Source: Raphanus sativus
Taxonomy: Eukaryota; Streptophyta; Magnoliopsida; Brassicales; Brassicaceae
Length of the DNA: 64,000 nucleotides
NCBI RefSeq assembly: GCF_000801105.2
Contig: NC_079519.1
Coordinates: forward strand, 15,639,828 to 15,703,827
Reading direction: 5' to 3'
How positions within the stretch are numbered: position 1 is the stretch's first letter; the number at the start of each line of letters is the position of its first letter. Positions 22,387 through 34,146 of this stretch are shown here, one piece after another. The translations under genes and the position numbers were made by a program. The notes under the pieces were generated by a model. It was not told where the DNA came from. It was given only the letters and a program-made list of their open reading frames with translations, and made no database searches.

Positions 22387-23640
22387 CATTGGCCGGGCAT
22401 GAAGAGATCAGTAGCTCTATGGGTTGCTCAGTGTGCAACTTGTCAACAAGTGAATGTCAAGCATCAAGTTCCAGGAGGATTGCTGCAGATTCTTCCGATA
22501 CCTAAATTGAAATGGGATTCTATTTCCATGGATTTCATCACGGGATTACCCACTGCTCTGGGTAGATCGAACAACTCAATCTGGGTGTTTGTGGATAGGT
22601 TGACCAAGATCACACACTTGTTAACTATGCAGGATACGGATAAAGTTGAAGTTTTGGCCGAGATGTACGTCGACAAAATTGTGAAGCTACATGGTGTACC
22701 TTCAGACATCGTCTCAGATCGTGACCCTAGGTTCACGAAAGAATTTTGGGAAGCACTCCAAGATTCCTTGGGAACTAAACTGTTCAAGAGCACGGCATTC
22801 CACCCTGAAACAGATGGCCAAACGGAGAGAACCATCTGGACCATCGAGGACATGCTTCGGATGTGTATTCTCGATTGGGCAGGAACTTGGGAGAAGCATT
22901 TACCGTTGGTCGAGTTCTCGTACAACAACAGTCACCATGCGAGCATAGAGATGTCACCTTATGAAGCGTTGTATGGAAGGCCATGCAAAACGCCATTGTG
23001 TTAGACAGAAGTGGGAGAAAGAATAATGTTTGGGTCACCAATCGTACAAGAGACTATGATTAAGCTGGAGACGATTCAGACCAACATGAAGAAGGCTCAG
23101 TACCGTCAGAAGAAGTACGCAGATCAATCCAGAAGAGAGGTAACTTTTGAGATTGGAGACTGGGTCTACTTGAAGGTTACAGAACAGAAAGGGAAGGACA
23201 GATTTGGAAAGGTCGGGAAACTTGCGGTCAGATTCATTGGTCCATACAAGATCATCAGGAAGGTCGGTGAGGTAGCTTATCGATTGGATCTACCAGAGGA
23301 TATGCATCTACATCCGGTGTTCCATGTTTCCATGCTTCGGAGACATATACAAGATCAAAGTACTGTTGAGACTGAGAGAATTGAGGAGCTAAGGACGAAT
23401 CGCACCTATCAAGAAGGACCAATCCGAGTGGAGAAAGACGTATACGGAAGCTGAAGAATCGTGAGATTCCTCAAGTACAAGTATTCTGGGGAAGACAAAA
23501 CAAGATTCATCTCACTTGGGAGGATGAAGCAAGATTTAAGGCTAATCACCCGAAGTTTTTCCGAGAGGATGTTGTGATGGAGGAAGGAGGCCCCTCAGAT
23601 CCTTAGAATTCAAGGACAAATTCTATTAAGGTGGGGAGAA
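22387..23640 (+). pseudogene. Tekay integrase with chromodomain, broken
   Basis: Integrase inserts element cDNA into the genome. The HHCC zinc finger is completed by [12 protein letters not shown]; the catalytic core has [13 protein letters not shown] (Asp), [14 protein letters not shown] (Asp) and [20 protein letters not shown] (Glu). A TAG at 23002-23004 replaces a Trp codon (LCxTEVGE), after which the frame resumes (MFGSPIVQETMIKLE) and runs through the GPY-type C-terminal domain (FIGPYKIIRKVGEVAYRL). A frameshift near 23430 precedes a chromodomain-like end (IPQVQVFWGRQ; HLTWEDEARFKANHP). It ends at the polypurine tract GGTGGGGAGAA before the LTR. Confidence 0.88.
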
Positions 23641-26264
23641 TGTAGAAACCCGTAAAAAAAGTTGTTGAAGTAAAGTTTTTGGGATTCAATGTATGATGAG
23701 AAATGTTAAGCTTTTATCAAATAAAACTTGGCATTATTCACAGAATTTGGAAGATTGATCGAGCATCTGTTTTGAGGTCGAGCCGCGGGCGAGAAGGATC
23801 GATCAGGAAGTTTTGAAGTACAAGTGGGCGAAGAGTTGATCGTGGGAGAACTATGAGTCGAGTAATCTTCTCGACCATACTAAGACAATATTTTAGATTG
23901 ATCAGACGGATGTTTTGGAAGCATAACATTTTTGGAAGCACGACGTTTTAGAAGCACGACGCTTTTGAAGCCGACGTTTCTTAACCACGAACCCTAATTT
24001 CGGTATTATCAAATTTTTCGACTAAGACGGAGGCTCGGGAAATATTTTTCGTCAATGTCAGGATTCTTATGGAGATCACTAAAAATATTCAGCGCATCAG
24101 AACGGGCGTAGAAAATTATACGGGATTGATCGCGGTCGAAAATTCACCGAAAGGGTCGAAATCAGTCGATTGGACCGAGAAGCTAGAGGTGGCTTGATCT
24201 ATGAGTCAAGGACGTGGTGTCAACTGCCTGGAATGGTATGTGGCAAGGGAAGCAGGAGGTGTTGGACTTCAGATGATCACCACATGCGGAGTGACACCCA
24301 GAAGCACAAGGTGCCGCTCAACCTGCGATCGAAGCATGCTGATCGACATGTATGCGCTGTGGTGTCGAATTGGATAAAGTCTGGACGAGGATCAGACATG
24401 TGGAAGGTCTGGCGTCACCTTGCATGACACCCTGGTCTTGCAGCCAGACATGTGGAGCACGAGGTGTGCCGCGCATGCGTCCGGAGCCATGCGAAGCGAC
24501 ACACGGGCTGCCACACGGCTTGTTTCTGATTGGTTGGTGCATACTATAAATACCCCACGACCCCTGCTCATTTCAAACCATTCAGACCAGTTCAAATCAT
24601 CGAAAAACGTGAGAGAGAAAGCTAGAAAGAGAAAGTTCGAGTTTCGATCATTTTCGAGTCTTTTTCGGCAGTTTTTAGAGTTATCGAGAATAGTTACTCT
24701 GCCCGATTTGAGTCAGCATCTATAGAAGCTCTGCTTGATTGAAGATCAGTCCAGACGTGGGTCTACTTGTGAAGGTCAGGAAGAAAGGGTTCGGATCGCA
24801 GAAGACGGGTTTGGGGTCAAGGGCACGGTCAACCGAAAAACAGTGAGTTATAATCAACTGTTTGCTGAGTTTTTTTCATGCAGGTTCCCGTTACTTGGAA
24901 GTTGGATCATGGCAGGAGGCCGGGTCTAACTGAGTAACGGTTTGATTAGTTTATAGTTGATATTAATTGGTTGATAGCATGCTTAGTTATTGCTTCAGAA
25001 TCGTAGTAGCATGCTAATGGTTAGGTTGATTGGTTAGTTAGCCAATGCTGAATGCTTAGATGATATCGCTAGGTTGTGGATAGTTATATATTCTGGAATT
25101 AGTCTTTATGCTAGGTTCTGGAATATGTTTAATTGTGGTTGTTGTGATTATTGCTTGGAACCTCGGTTATATTACCGGGTTTGGTATTGTTTATATATTG
25201 GCCGACAGCATTGTGTAACCCACATTGCTAGGCATATTAGGGGTGAGTTAGTGTTCCTTCAGACCTCGTACCCGGCGGGTTTAAGGAAACCCCTTATGCG
25301 CTGGATCGGGAAGACTCAGAGAGACGGGGTCATGGCCTAGGGCTGAATTATTACACGACGGTGTAATGTGGCAGTGACCCGAAGGACAGTGGGCTGTCGC
25401 GCGGTGATCCGAATGACTGTGGGCCGCCGTCGGTTGAAAGTTCCTTCTTCTGGCCCTTGTGGTAGGAAGATAGGATATTGCCGATAGTGAAGGAGGAACC
25501 TAACGTCACCAGGGCCCGAGTTAGATATATATTATATAGTGTAAAGGGATTGGTAAACCCTGGTTATGTTTTATCGACTATCTTATAGTATCGATAATTT
25601 ACTCGTATTATTTTCTGCTGCAGATTTCTGATTTGCTTATATGATTATTATTATTATTATTATCATTGGATTGTGCTATTAGGTTAACCTTTCGCTTTAG
25701 ATTGTTTGGGGTGGGATAGCGAGGGGTTGTATTTGTTAGTTTGGGATTGTAACTCACTGAGTAATGCTAGATTACTCACCCCTCACTCGTTATTGTTTTC
25801 AGGTGACCAGTAGTGCGTGTAGAGGAAGCGGGAAGTTAGGCCGGCTAGTGTAGATTTGCATCTCTTTTTGCTTAAGACGTTTTCAGACTATAAGTATGTA
25901 TCTTTTCTCTTGGCATGCCACCACATGTATAATATTTTGTGTGTTGCGAACCGAGTATGATATAAAAAAATAAATCGAAGTTTTGTGCAAATGGCTTGTT
26001 GTATCTGATATTAGCTTGTCCAAGCAAACACGACGTCAGACTCGGGTACTGGTTGAAAAGCCTTAGGTCTTAATCTGACGGGACGTGTTAGTGGGCGAAC
26101 TGGCCTAATCACAAATTGCACTCTTTGTGATCAAGGCTGAATCGTTCCTAACCCGTCATGTAGCGCTTCTGATCCTTGGTAGAAAGTTGGTCCGTCGGTC
26201 ATGTTCTTGTTTGATTGTTTGCCGGTGGTTCGACCTATACCTAAAACGGTTCGGGGGTGTTACA
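23641..26264 (+). mobile_element. Tekay-type LTR, copy 2 (3' LTR)
   Basis: 2624 bp, TGTAGAAACCC to GGGTGTTACA, TATA box at 24545. It follows the polypurine tract and precedes GTCGTAGTGGATATC, which equals the uninterrupted Athila-A sequence near 8787-8805. So this element inserted into the Athila-B protease gene. The 5' LTR is not in the window. Confidence 0.9.
24545..24552 (+). promoter_or_regulatory. TATA box of Tekay LTR copy 2
   Basis: TATAAATA followed by CCCC, at the same offset as in copy 1. Confidence 0.65.
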
Positions 26265-26861
26265 GTCGTAGTGGATATCTGGATCTATCATAGTCAAGCA
26301 CATCATGTTGGTGCTCAAGTCACATACAGCTCCTACTGTAGCCAGAAATGCTCTTCCAAGTAGAAGGGAAGAGTTCCAATTTAACTTGATATCCAGGACA
26401 TGAAAATCCACAGGGACAATGGCATTACCAATCTCCACTTCCAGGTCTCTGATCAAGCCTCCTTAATTTTTCTGAGTGTAGTCCAAAATGTGAAGATCTC
26501 TGGTGAAAGCTCTTTTTCAGACCCAGATGGTCTGCCATAACATTTGGTAAAATGCTGACTGAAGAACCAGTGTCATAGAGTGCATGAGGAAACTCAATGC
26601 CAGGAGCACTTTCTTCTTCTTCAATGTGATCATCCGCCTCATGTCCTCTCTGGCTGTGTCAAACATTATCCTAATGTTATTTTCATTCTCCCTTGTCTTT
26701 CTGAAGAACATCCACAATCTGCTTGTGAAGTAAACCTCCTCAAATGGTTTTCCAATGGGATTCTGATAACTCTCTTAGTGAAACCATCTATCTCCTTCTC
26801 TTTAGCTTCCCTCTTAAGGTTCTGAGGAGTTTTCTCCTTCCCATCCCTTAACCTTCTTCCT
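26265..26861 (-). pseudogene. Athila-B protease and gag-protease linker, broken and interrupted
   Basis: The minus-strand frame at 26265-26456 (DLEVEIGNAIVPVDFHVLDI...SSLLLGRAFLATVG) is the protease middle. The upstream active-site part lies in broken frames at 26460-26600, and the linker FRKTRENENNIRIMFDTAREDMRRMITLKKK is at about 26610-26717. The protease is cut at 26264 by the Tekay LTR. The active-site region keeps only the C-terminal strand VLQSAFYQML, so the gene is dead. Confidence 0.75.
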
Positions 26862-28311
26862 TCAGTTGATGTCCACTGTAAGCTTCTGTTGTGCTTCAAG
26901 AACTCTGTCTATCATGGCGTCCATCTTACTCTCCTGGGTGGGTGGTGGTGTGTTTTGGTAAGATGAACTCCCATAGTTCCTGGTGTTGTTGAAAGGTTTC
27001 TGATACTGTGAACTCTGGTTGTAGTTACTCTTCTGACCACTGCCAAAAAGTTCATGTTGCCATTCTGGTTTCCAAACCCTGAAATCCAGTACCTCCAATG
27101 TAGTTCACATCTTCTTCTGTATCAGCATCTCTAGCCTCTCCTTCCTCAGCTGAGCAGAATTGCTTCCTCCGAAGCTCATGTCCAACTTCTAACTTAGCTC
27201 TGACTTCACTCATAAGTTCCTCCCCAATGGCTGCAACATACTTTTTCTTATCAGAGTCAGTGTTCTTGGTGCTGTTGTTGTTGGCTAGGTTCTCAATAAT
27301 CCTCACAGCCTCTTTTAGATTCCTAGTGTTGAAGTTCCCCTCACTAGCTGTATCAAGATCTATCTGATACCTCAAGGCGATACCTCTGTAGAAAGTTCTT
27401 AGCGGCTGCACTTCATTGATTCCATGGTTTGGACAGTCTCGCTGGAAAAACTTAAATCTGATCCACGCGTCCTTAAAAGTCTCACCAGGCTTTTGCGCGA
27501 AAGTGGCGATTTTGCTCCTTAACTCTTCAGCACGTTCCTCATCAAATAAATTACGAAGGAAGCGTTTTTGATGTCGGCCCAGGATGTCAGTAATCCTGTA
27601 GGTAACTGCTTAAGCCAGTGTGAAGCTTCTCAATTTTGTGAGTATTTGAAGACCTTGCAAAGTAGGTAGTCCTCAGGGACTCCATCCATGCGAATAGCAG
27701 CTATAAGATCCTCGAACCTCTCCAGATGGTCTATAGGATGCTCGTATGGTAACCCAACATAGGGTATCTGTGACACGAGAGAGTAGTACTGAGGCTTGAG
27801 CTCGAAGTTCGGCTTCTGAATCTCTGGAAGTCGAATAGCTGATTTGTTGTTGTAGTACGCATCAGGACGATTGTAGTCCGCCAAAGATCTTGTTTGAGCT
27901 TCTTCTGTAGCCTCAGCTTCTGGCTCAGGGATTACGTTTCCCTTTGCATCTAGCTTATGACCTGTTGCATTAGGAAGATGACCATCCTGGTCATACAGGT
28001 TTCCATTCTCGCCCTGCGTGAGAATAACAATTGCAACCATGCTTCGCGGGTTAGTGTCGATCGATGTACGGTGGGTAGTGTCGAACGATGTAGAGCAGCA
28101 AAGTGTATCGGTCGACCGTTGGTGTCTGAGAATCGGTCGACGGTTGAACGTGAGTTTCAGTCGACGGTTGAACGTGAATATCAGTCGACGGTGGTGCGGT
28201 TATGTCGATCGATACGGAGCGTAGGTCTTTGCGGATTGAACGTTCTAAGTGTGAAGGATCTTCTAAGAACAGTAGTTGATTTTCCTTATTGCTTCTAGTA
28301 CTGCTGGGCAT
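26862..28311 (-). pseudogene. Athila-B gag, broken
   Basis: Start at 28311 (MPSSTRSNKENQLLFLED). Frames: 28051-28311 (N-terminus with Ser/Thr-rich SID-like repeats), 27630-28040 (LADYNRPDAYYNNKS, LERFEDLIAAIRMDGVPEDYLL), 27052-27411 (YRGIALRYQIDLDTASEGN, EEDVNYIGGTGFQ) and 26862-27098 (QSSQYQKPFNNTRNYG, PPPPTQESKMDAMIDRVLEA). This is the same order as Athila-A gag; frameshifts near 27620 and 27430 destroy the capsid core. It is closely related to, but distinct from, Athila-A. Confidence 0.8.
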
Positions 28312-28403
28312 GTACCTGAAAAGACAAGAAAAATTTTAATCAGAAAGGGGTAAAAGCAAAAGAAAAACCTAAAATTGATAAAATTAAATCTAATGGCGAT
28401 CAA

Positions 28404-28424
28404 AGCTCCCCGGCAAAGACGCCT
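28404..28424 (-). other. Degenerate Athila-B primer-binding site
   Basis: On the minus strand AGGCGTCTTTGCCGGGGAGC occupies the position of the Athila primer-binding site; compared with Athila-A the core GGCGCCGTTGCC has become GGCGTCTTTGCC. Confidence 0.65.
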
Positions 28425-28428
28425 AATT

Positions 28429-29737
28429 TAATATCACTCAAATTACCCTAAAGAGTGCTTTTACTCTGTCAAATAAGAGGTTCAGCTGTAGTACTAAGGG
28501 ATCAAATCACGAGGAGCTAGGGAACCAATTAAATCTAATTAACTAATCAATCCTATGTGAAGTTGGTTTTATGGTGGAAATATAAAATGACAATCCTAAA
28601 TGAGCAAGGTAATTGCTCTTCTAACAATATGATGGGTTGTTTATAAGATAAGGAAGAGTGCTAGACATAGGTATTTTATTCAGGTATTGGAGATTATAAT
28701 GTATATAAATGCCTAACAATTAGTTTGCAAGATATTAAAGAACTCAACCGCTTAACAATCAGTGATGTCTCACTGGTTAAATAACTAGATCTCTGGCCTC
28801 AACTGTCGTATGTTGACCAGAAAAAGAGTCGATCGATATCCTCTAGAGATATCAAGCGATACACCTTTCGCAGCGCAGATCGATTGTCCAGTAGGGATAT
28901 CGATCGACGGCTTCTAGAAATGCCTAACAGCGAGCCGATAATGAACACTAGGTCTCAAGTAGGGCTCTCGCTCTTCTCAACAGGAGACAAACTAGTTCAA
29001 ACAGATAATTCAAGATATAAGGATCCTAGTGATCTATGTTCTAGTTAGCTAATCCAGAAAAAGCATAGGGTACAATCTATTTGATGAATATCACAACTTA
29101 GCAAGTATAGTTTGGGGCTAATCCCACTAACCTATTTAAACCCTAGATCTAACAATTGCATTATATAGAGAACAGAAAACGAATGGAGTTCAATGACAAA
29201 TCTCTCAATCTCTCTCATAACTTAGAACAAAGGTAAAACTCTAGCTTTCTCTCTCACACTTTATGCTTGCTTGCTTTCGCTTTTCTTGCTTTCGCTTTGC
29301 TTGCTTGCCGTCAAAAACACTTAGACCGAGTACTTAAGCATTTCTATTAGGTTAAAAACTCGTTAGGGGTAGTCTCGTAATTGGGTGAAGCCTTGGTGAA
29401 GTAGTCGGCTAAACCATTTTGCCTCACTATCGATCGACAAGACTTGATGTGTATCAATCGATTATAATCTTCAAGCACGCGGATCTTCCTAGCTACATCG
29501 ATCGACAACTCTGTATGAGTATTGATCGATTCTTTTTTGAATGTTGACTTCCGACTTGGTTGTGAATGGTCAACTCGGGTGTATTATCTTTTGTGCTCCA
29601 AAATTCTCCCAAAACATCACTTTATCACAAAACACTCCTGAACCTGAAAACATACCTAATAGTCTAGAAAACATATTAGTTACATAATAAAAATATCAAT
29701 ATACCATGGTAAAAAGAGGGTAAAATTCATGGTATAT
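28429..29737 (-). mobile_element. Athila-B 5' LTR
   Basis: 1309 bp, collinear with the Athila-A and solo LTRs (shared segments such as GAGGTTCAGCTGTAGTACT, TCACTGGTTAAATAA and the TCGATCGATATCC palindromes near 28828-28910). Both termini are damaged: TAATATCACTC instead of TGATA..., and the outer end stops at GGTATAT, lacking CA. About 130 bp found in the other two copies are missing near 29155. Confidence 0.85.
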
Positions 29738-29876
29738 GAGTATGATAACTTGAATGGTGATGAGTGGGTCTTGAAGTATCAAGCTTCCTTCAAAGACTTT
29801 CTGATTAAGCCTCCATAGGTCCATCAGAAAGGTCTAAAGCATCTTCTTCAGCTGGCTGGTCCTTGTTCTTCTTGAC
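29738..29876. other. Unassigned spacer between Athila-B and Tat RNase H
   Basis: I see no recognisable feature; it may be decayed Tat RT sequence. Confidence 0.3.
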
Positions 29877-30586
29877 ATGATCTGGAATCATATCACCTTG
29901 AAGGACCCTAAAGACTTACAATGGACCGACAAGTGCGAGCAAGCTCTATCTGACCTTAAGGACTATCTCACTACTCCACCTCTCCTCACAAAGCCCTTGG
30001 AGGGAGAGGTCTTATTGCTCTATCTAGCCGTGTCAGAGCATGCAGTCAATGCGGTCCTTGTAAGGGAAGAAGGAAGGAAGCAACATCCTATCAACTACGT
30101 AAGCAAATCGCTGCTAGATGCGGAGACCCGCTATAGTCATCTTGAGAAGTTAGCCCTCGCCCTAGTCAACACGGCCCGTAAGTTACGCCCCTACTTCCAG
30201 GTTCATCAAATAACGATGGTCACCTCTTTCCCTATTAAGCCATTCTCCATAAGCGAGAAGTGTCTGGACGACTCGCGAAATGGGCCATAGATCTAGGAGA
30301 ATACGACGTTATCTTCCAGCAAGCCACGACCATTAAGTCACAAGTCCTAGCTGACTTCGTAGCCGAGTTCTCTCCCACTATGCTTCCAGCCTTAAAACAA
30401 GAAACCAAACACCGCGATAATGAAGGGGAAAAAGGTGAATGGACCTTATATGTCGACGGGTCCAGTAATGTAAGGGGCGCAGGTGTAGGCCTAGTCCTAA
30501 CTTCTCCTACAGGAGAATCAGCCTCAAGGGACGTGCGATGCAACTTCAAAGCAACGAACAACGAGGCCGAGTATGAAGCCTTAATT
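29877..30586 (+). pseudogene. Tat-lineage dual RNase H fragment
   Basis: The first frame (29877-30290) is a Ty3-type RNase H: WTDKCEQALSDLKDYLTTPP, LLLYLAVSEHAVNAVLVREE, QHPINYVSKSLLDAETRY, LEKLALALVNTARKLRPYF. After a frameshift near 30255 the linker GRLAKWAIDLGEYDVIF leads to a second, archaeal-type RNase H: WTLYVDGSSNVRGAGVGLVL (catalytic Asp in YVDGSS) and NNEAEYEALIV (Glu). The dual arrangement is a hallmark of the Tat lineage. It breaks off at 30586 where a short LTR begins. A homologous fragment lies inverted at 63643-64000. Confidence 0.85.
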
Positions 30587-30953
30587 GTTTGGGAAAAATA
30601 TCCATGCATAGGTTTTCTCCAGCTTCCGGATATGCCCTTGAAGGCCGGGTCTCCTGCTCAAGAAGGACGCAAGGCCTGACCCCTTGATAGGCCCGAAGGC
30701 CGTGATCGGGCCGACCCCTTGAAGTCGGCATCTACAAGTATAAAAGGGGAACCCAAACCCTAGAATAAGGGTTCGACTTTTCTAGAATAGGAGATTAGAG
30801 TTTAAGCGGCTAGAACTTAGGTTCTCACACCAAACACGTTGTATCCCTATTGAATACTCAATAACATCTTCTAGTTCACGATTTCATGCTCTTGTCTTAA
30901 TCTCTCCTAGTGTTCCGTAGTTCTTAAACGACCCTACACAAAAATACTATAAA
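30587..30953 (+). mobile_element. Tat-C 5' LTR (short or truncated)
   Basis: Sequence between the RNase H break and the Tat primer-binding site, with TATAAAAG at 30739-30746. A start at TGTTTGGG (30587) is inferred from where the coding homology stops; the end, ACTATAAA before GTTTGGCGC, is not a clean CA. At about 367 bp it is much shorter than the other Tat LTRs, so it may be truncated. Confidence 0.5.
30739..30746 (+). promoter_or_regulatory. TATA box of Tat-C LTR
   Basis: TATAAAAG followed by GGGAACCC, about 215 bp before the primer-binding site. Confidence 0.5.
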
Positions 30954-30974
30954 GTTTGGCGCTAGAAGGAGGGG
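30954..30974 (+). other. Tat-C primer-binding site
   Basis: GTTTGGCGCTAGAAGGAGG, the same sequence (one base different) that follows the Tat-B 5' LTR at 39970 on the minus strand. The matching tRNA is not assigned here. Confidence 0.7.
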
Positions 30975-30992
30975 AGTAATCGAACTACTTGA

Positions 30993-32650
30993 CGATGGCA
31001 TTAGGAGAAGAAGACACTTCTCAAACTACGATGACTCCGAGGGAAGCCGAGCTCCTCAGCCGACTCGAAGACCTTCAAAATCAAGTCACCAATCTCCACA
31101 AAGCTCAAGAGACAACGTCTGGAGATCTTGGACTTCTTCAAGAAGTTCAGAACCTAAAAGAGCGGCTCGGGGAACATTCCAAACAACTGCAACAAAGATC
31201 CGAGAAGCTAGATGCGATGGAGGCCGAGAACCTTGTTCTCTGAGAGGAGAACCAAGCTCAAAACAAAACCGGTCTCAAGCGTAAGAGATTCCGAGCTAGG
31301 GTTCGTCCCATGGCACTCAACACTCCTCACGACGATGGCGAAGCACCTGACCGACCTGATGCCGCGACTCAAGAACCCGATAGTCACGAGACCGCTCGAG
31401 GATGCCCCGGGTGAAAGTGGATAGGGATTCAGACACTGAATACGAAGAATATTCACCCGACGATCCCCTGATCTCATACCCAACGCTAGCCGCCTATCTA
31501 GACAAGGCGGTCTCCGAAAGATTCGGTACCATCCAGTCCATGGTAGAGAGAATCCCAGGAGTAGCCCTGTCTATCCGAAGAAGCCATCATGGGTCTTACT
31601 CCGAAACGCCCTTCGTTGGAGATGCCGCGCAAGTTCTTCTTCCCAAGCGTGAAGTCATATGAAGGCACTGGAGACCCTGACAACCACGTTGCTCATTCAA
31701 ACAACACATGCTAGCCGTAGCAATCCTTAGAGGAGTAAGGGAAGCTACCATGTGTAAAGGATTCGGGTCTACTCTGACCGGTCCTGCTCTCCAAAGGTAC
31801 ATCAATCTCTCAATCAAGTCCATCAAGTCCTTTGCGGACCTTAGTGATCAATTCGTGGAGCAATTCGCCAGCAGCCGCAACTTAGAGAAGAACTCAGACG
31901 ATCTTTATGAGGTCCTTCAACACAGGAGCGAGCCCTTGCGCTCATACATAGCACCTTTCTACCAGGAGAAGGTGGCTATTCCCGAATGTAACGCTGATAC
32001 GGCCATCTCGGCCTTCAAGAGAGGCCTACTCCTGGAAGGAGAACTCTACAAAGACCTAACAAAGTATAAGGGAAGGTCAATGGAAGACGTACTATCTCGA
32101 GCTTGGGCCCAAGTGAGATGAGCAGAAGATGTCGCCAGCAGGACCAAGCCCTACCCGAAGCACGACCAGAAACCCTCAAAGCTGACGAGGAGTGATCGTG
32201 ACGAGGCCTTCCACCCTAGGCCTGCGAAGGATACCAGTAATCCAAGCAGGGGCAGGTATCTGAACCGTCTCTACCTAGGTCTGAAGGGATGATGGTATCC
32301 ACATGGCCTGATATCTCTCACGTTGCGATAATGACGACGGAGCTGATCAGTGTCTTACGAAAAATGGGTCCACAAGTCAAATGGCCCTTAAAGATGAAGG
32401 CCTCGGATGCGAACCGCAATCCCAAACGATGGTGCGATTTCCATAATGATCATGGCCACATCACGGAGGAATGCATAGCCCTGAAGCTGGAAGTTGCTGA
32501 GCTCCTCAAGAAGGGCCACCTACGAGAGTTCCTCTTAGACATGGCCAAGAATCTCCTCAACAACAAAGGCCCTGGCCTCCCTTCTGAAACGGCACCTGCA
32601 CGGCCACCACATCAGGACGGAGTAATCCACGTCATCTCAGGATGATCAGA
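30993..32650 (+). pseudogene. Tat-C gag, broken
   Basis: Start ATG about 30995 (MALGEEDTSQTTM), 20 bp after the primer-binding site. The N-terminal coiled coil (LLSRLEDLQNQVTNLHKAQ...LKERLGEHSKQLQQRSEKL) ends at a TGA at 31241. The middle is spread over frames at 31402-31662 and 31640-32121, with PRKFFFPSVKSYEGTGDP and a gag core (GSTLTGPALQRYINLSIKSI, DLSDQFVEQFASSRN, LRSYIAPFYQEKV, AFKRGLLLEGELYKDL). At 32410-32520 a Cys/His box WCDFHNDHGHITEECIALK is followed by LLKKGHLREFL. At least three breaks. Confidence 0.8.
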
Positions 32651-32699
32651 GGTCAGTGGAATCAGCAAGGCTGCTGCCAAGTGAAGCACTCGGAATGCT

Positions 32700-32928
32700 A
32701 GGAGCAACCTAGAAGCCGAAGGCCCTAAGCGTATACTCCTAGGAACCGACGAAATCAGTTTCACCGCGAAGGAGCAGGAGAAGGTCCTAGCTCCTCATCA
32801 TGACGCCCTTGTCATTTCACTTACCTTAGCAAATTGCTTGGTTAAGCGAATACTGGTGGATAATGGGAGCTCCAGCAACATCATCTTCCACTCAGCTTAC
32901 GCCGACTTAGGGTTGGAGCTTGAGGCCC
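32700..32928 (+). pseudogene. Tat-C protease, 5' part, split by Tat-B
   Basis: The frame ISFTAKEQEKVLAPHHDALV leads to the active site RILVDNGSSSNIIFHSAY (D-N-G) and LGLELEA, where Tat-B begins at 32929. The coding continues at 41463 after removal of Tat-B and one copy of the GGCCC target duplication. Confidence 0.85.
32924..32928. repeat. Target-site duplication of Tat-B, left copy
   Basis: GGCCC immediately before the LTR; the identical pentamer is at 41463-41467 after the right LTR. Confidence 0.9.
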
Positions 32929-33306
32929 TGTGGGAACCGAAATTCGCACTGTCAATTTTAGTCAAGTTTAAACGTAGGAAAACTAAGTTGACCTAGTTTT
33001 CCCGAGGATCCCGGCTATCTGCTGGGCCACGCATGACGAAGTTAATACGAGTTTAGTTTGGGAATAAATGCGTAAAATAAAGAGAGCAAAAGAAAGAATC
33101 TTATTTCCGAATTCACGGAGAGCGTTTGAACAACAGGTCGAGATCTCGGCCGCAAGAGCTGTCAATCGTCACTAGTCTCAAAACCTAGATCTACCCTAGT
33201 TGAGTCGCAGCTCGCTAAAAAGGAAATAAAAGCCTAAGTTCTAAGTTGCTCTAGAGTGGTTTCTTTCTTCTGATTTTGGATCTCCCTTCCTCTGCTCCTA
33301 GCCTTG

Positions 33307-33314
33307 CTTATATA
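33307..33314 (-). promoter_or_regulatory. TATA box of Tat-B 3' LTR
   Basis: TATATAAG on the minus strand; identical in the right LTR at 40390-40397 and in Tat-D. Confidence 0.6.
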
Positions 33315-33820
33315 CTCCCATATGACGGTCTATTCTTGATGGGCTGAATCTGCCGCGAGCTGGGCTTTTTCCATTTTCGTCGGCCTTCGTGTTTATCGGG
33401 AAAGTTGACATTTATCCTTTCGGAAATTTGACATTTATCCTTTCGGAAGTTTAACATTTATCTTGTTATGTGAAGATAATTGTAAACCGTCGTATCTATC
33501 TTTTAGAAAATCGTAAATGGGCCGTCCGATCGGGTTTGGTCCTTTTCGGGCCGTCTTCCGGACTTCCGTTGTTTTCTACGATTTCTTTGAAAGAATGCTC
33601 CTACTTGGATGTCGAGTCTTTCGGAAGATCTTCGATCCATTCTGAGGCGAATGGTGTTTTAAGATAACCATCACCGTTTTATACGAAGTCTTTCTGTCCG
33701 TTGACGTCTTACGGGTTCTCCGAAATCTTGGAGCAGGAAAAGGAGTTTTGTTTGCGGGATCTCGGAAAGTCGCAAAACACGGATTTCTGGTGACCTGGGG
33801 GCCTAGAACTTACGCACGAA

Positions 33821-34146
33821 GACTAGCCGCCCGACTACCCGAGCCAGCACGGGGCTAGCCGGCCGGTGACCACAGCCGGCACGGGCGCTAGCCGCTGGCG
33901 GCTACGGCCAGCACGGGGGCTAGCCACCCGGCGGCCACGGCCATCACGGGCGCTAGCCACCGCCGGCCACGGCCAGCACGGGGGCTAGCCGCCCGGCGGC
34001 CACGGCCAGCACGGGCGCTAGCCGCCGGCGGCCACGGCCAGTACGGGGGCTAGCCGCCCGGCGGCCACGGCCAGCACGGGCGCTAGCCGCCGGCGGCCAC
34101 GGCCAACACGGGCGCTAGCCGCCGGCGGCTACGGCCAGCACGGGTA
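33821..34146 (-). repeat. GC-rich minisatellite in Tat-B 3' LTR
   Basis: About ten units of 32-33 bp, GCTAGCCGCCCGGCGG + CCACGGCCAGCACGGGG. Two variants largely alternate: one with GGGGCTAGCCGCCCGG, one with GGCGCTAGCCGCCGG, giving a ~65-bp dimer. The core GCCGCCGGCGGC is a perfect palindrome. Confidence 0.9.

Noticed and set aside
33821..34146. CRISPR-like or coding interpretation of the 33-bp repeats
   Set aside because: Contiguous units without spacers, located inside both LTRs of the same element.
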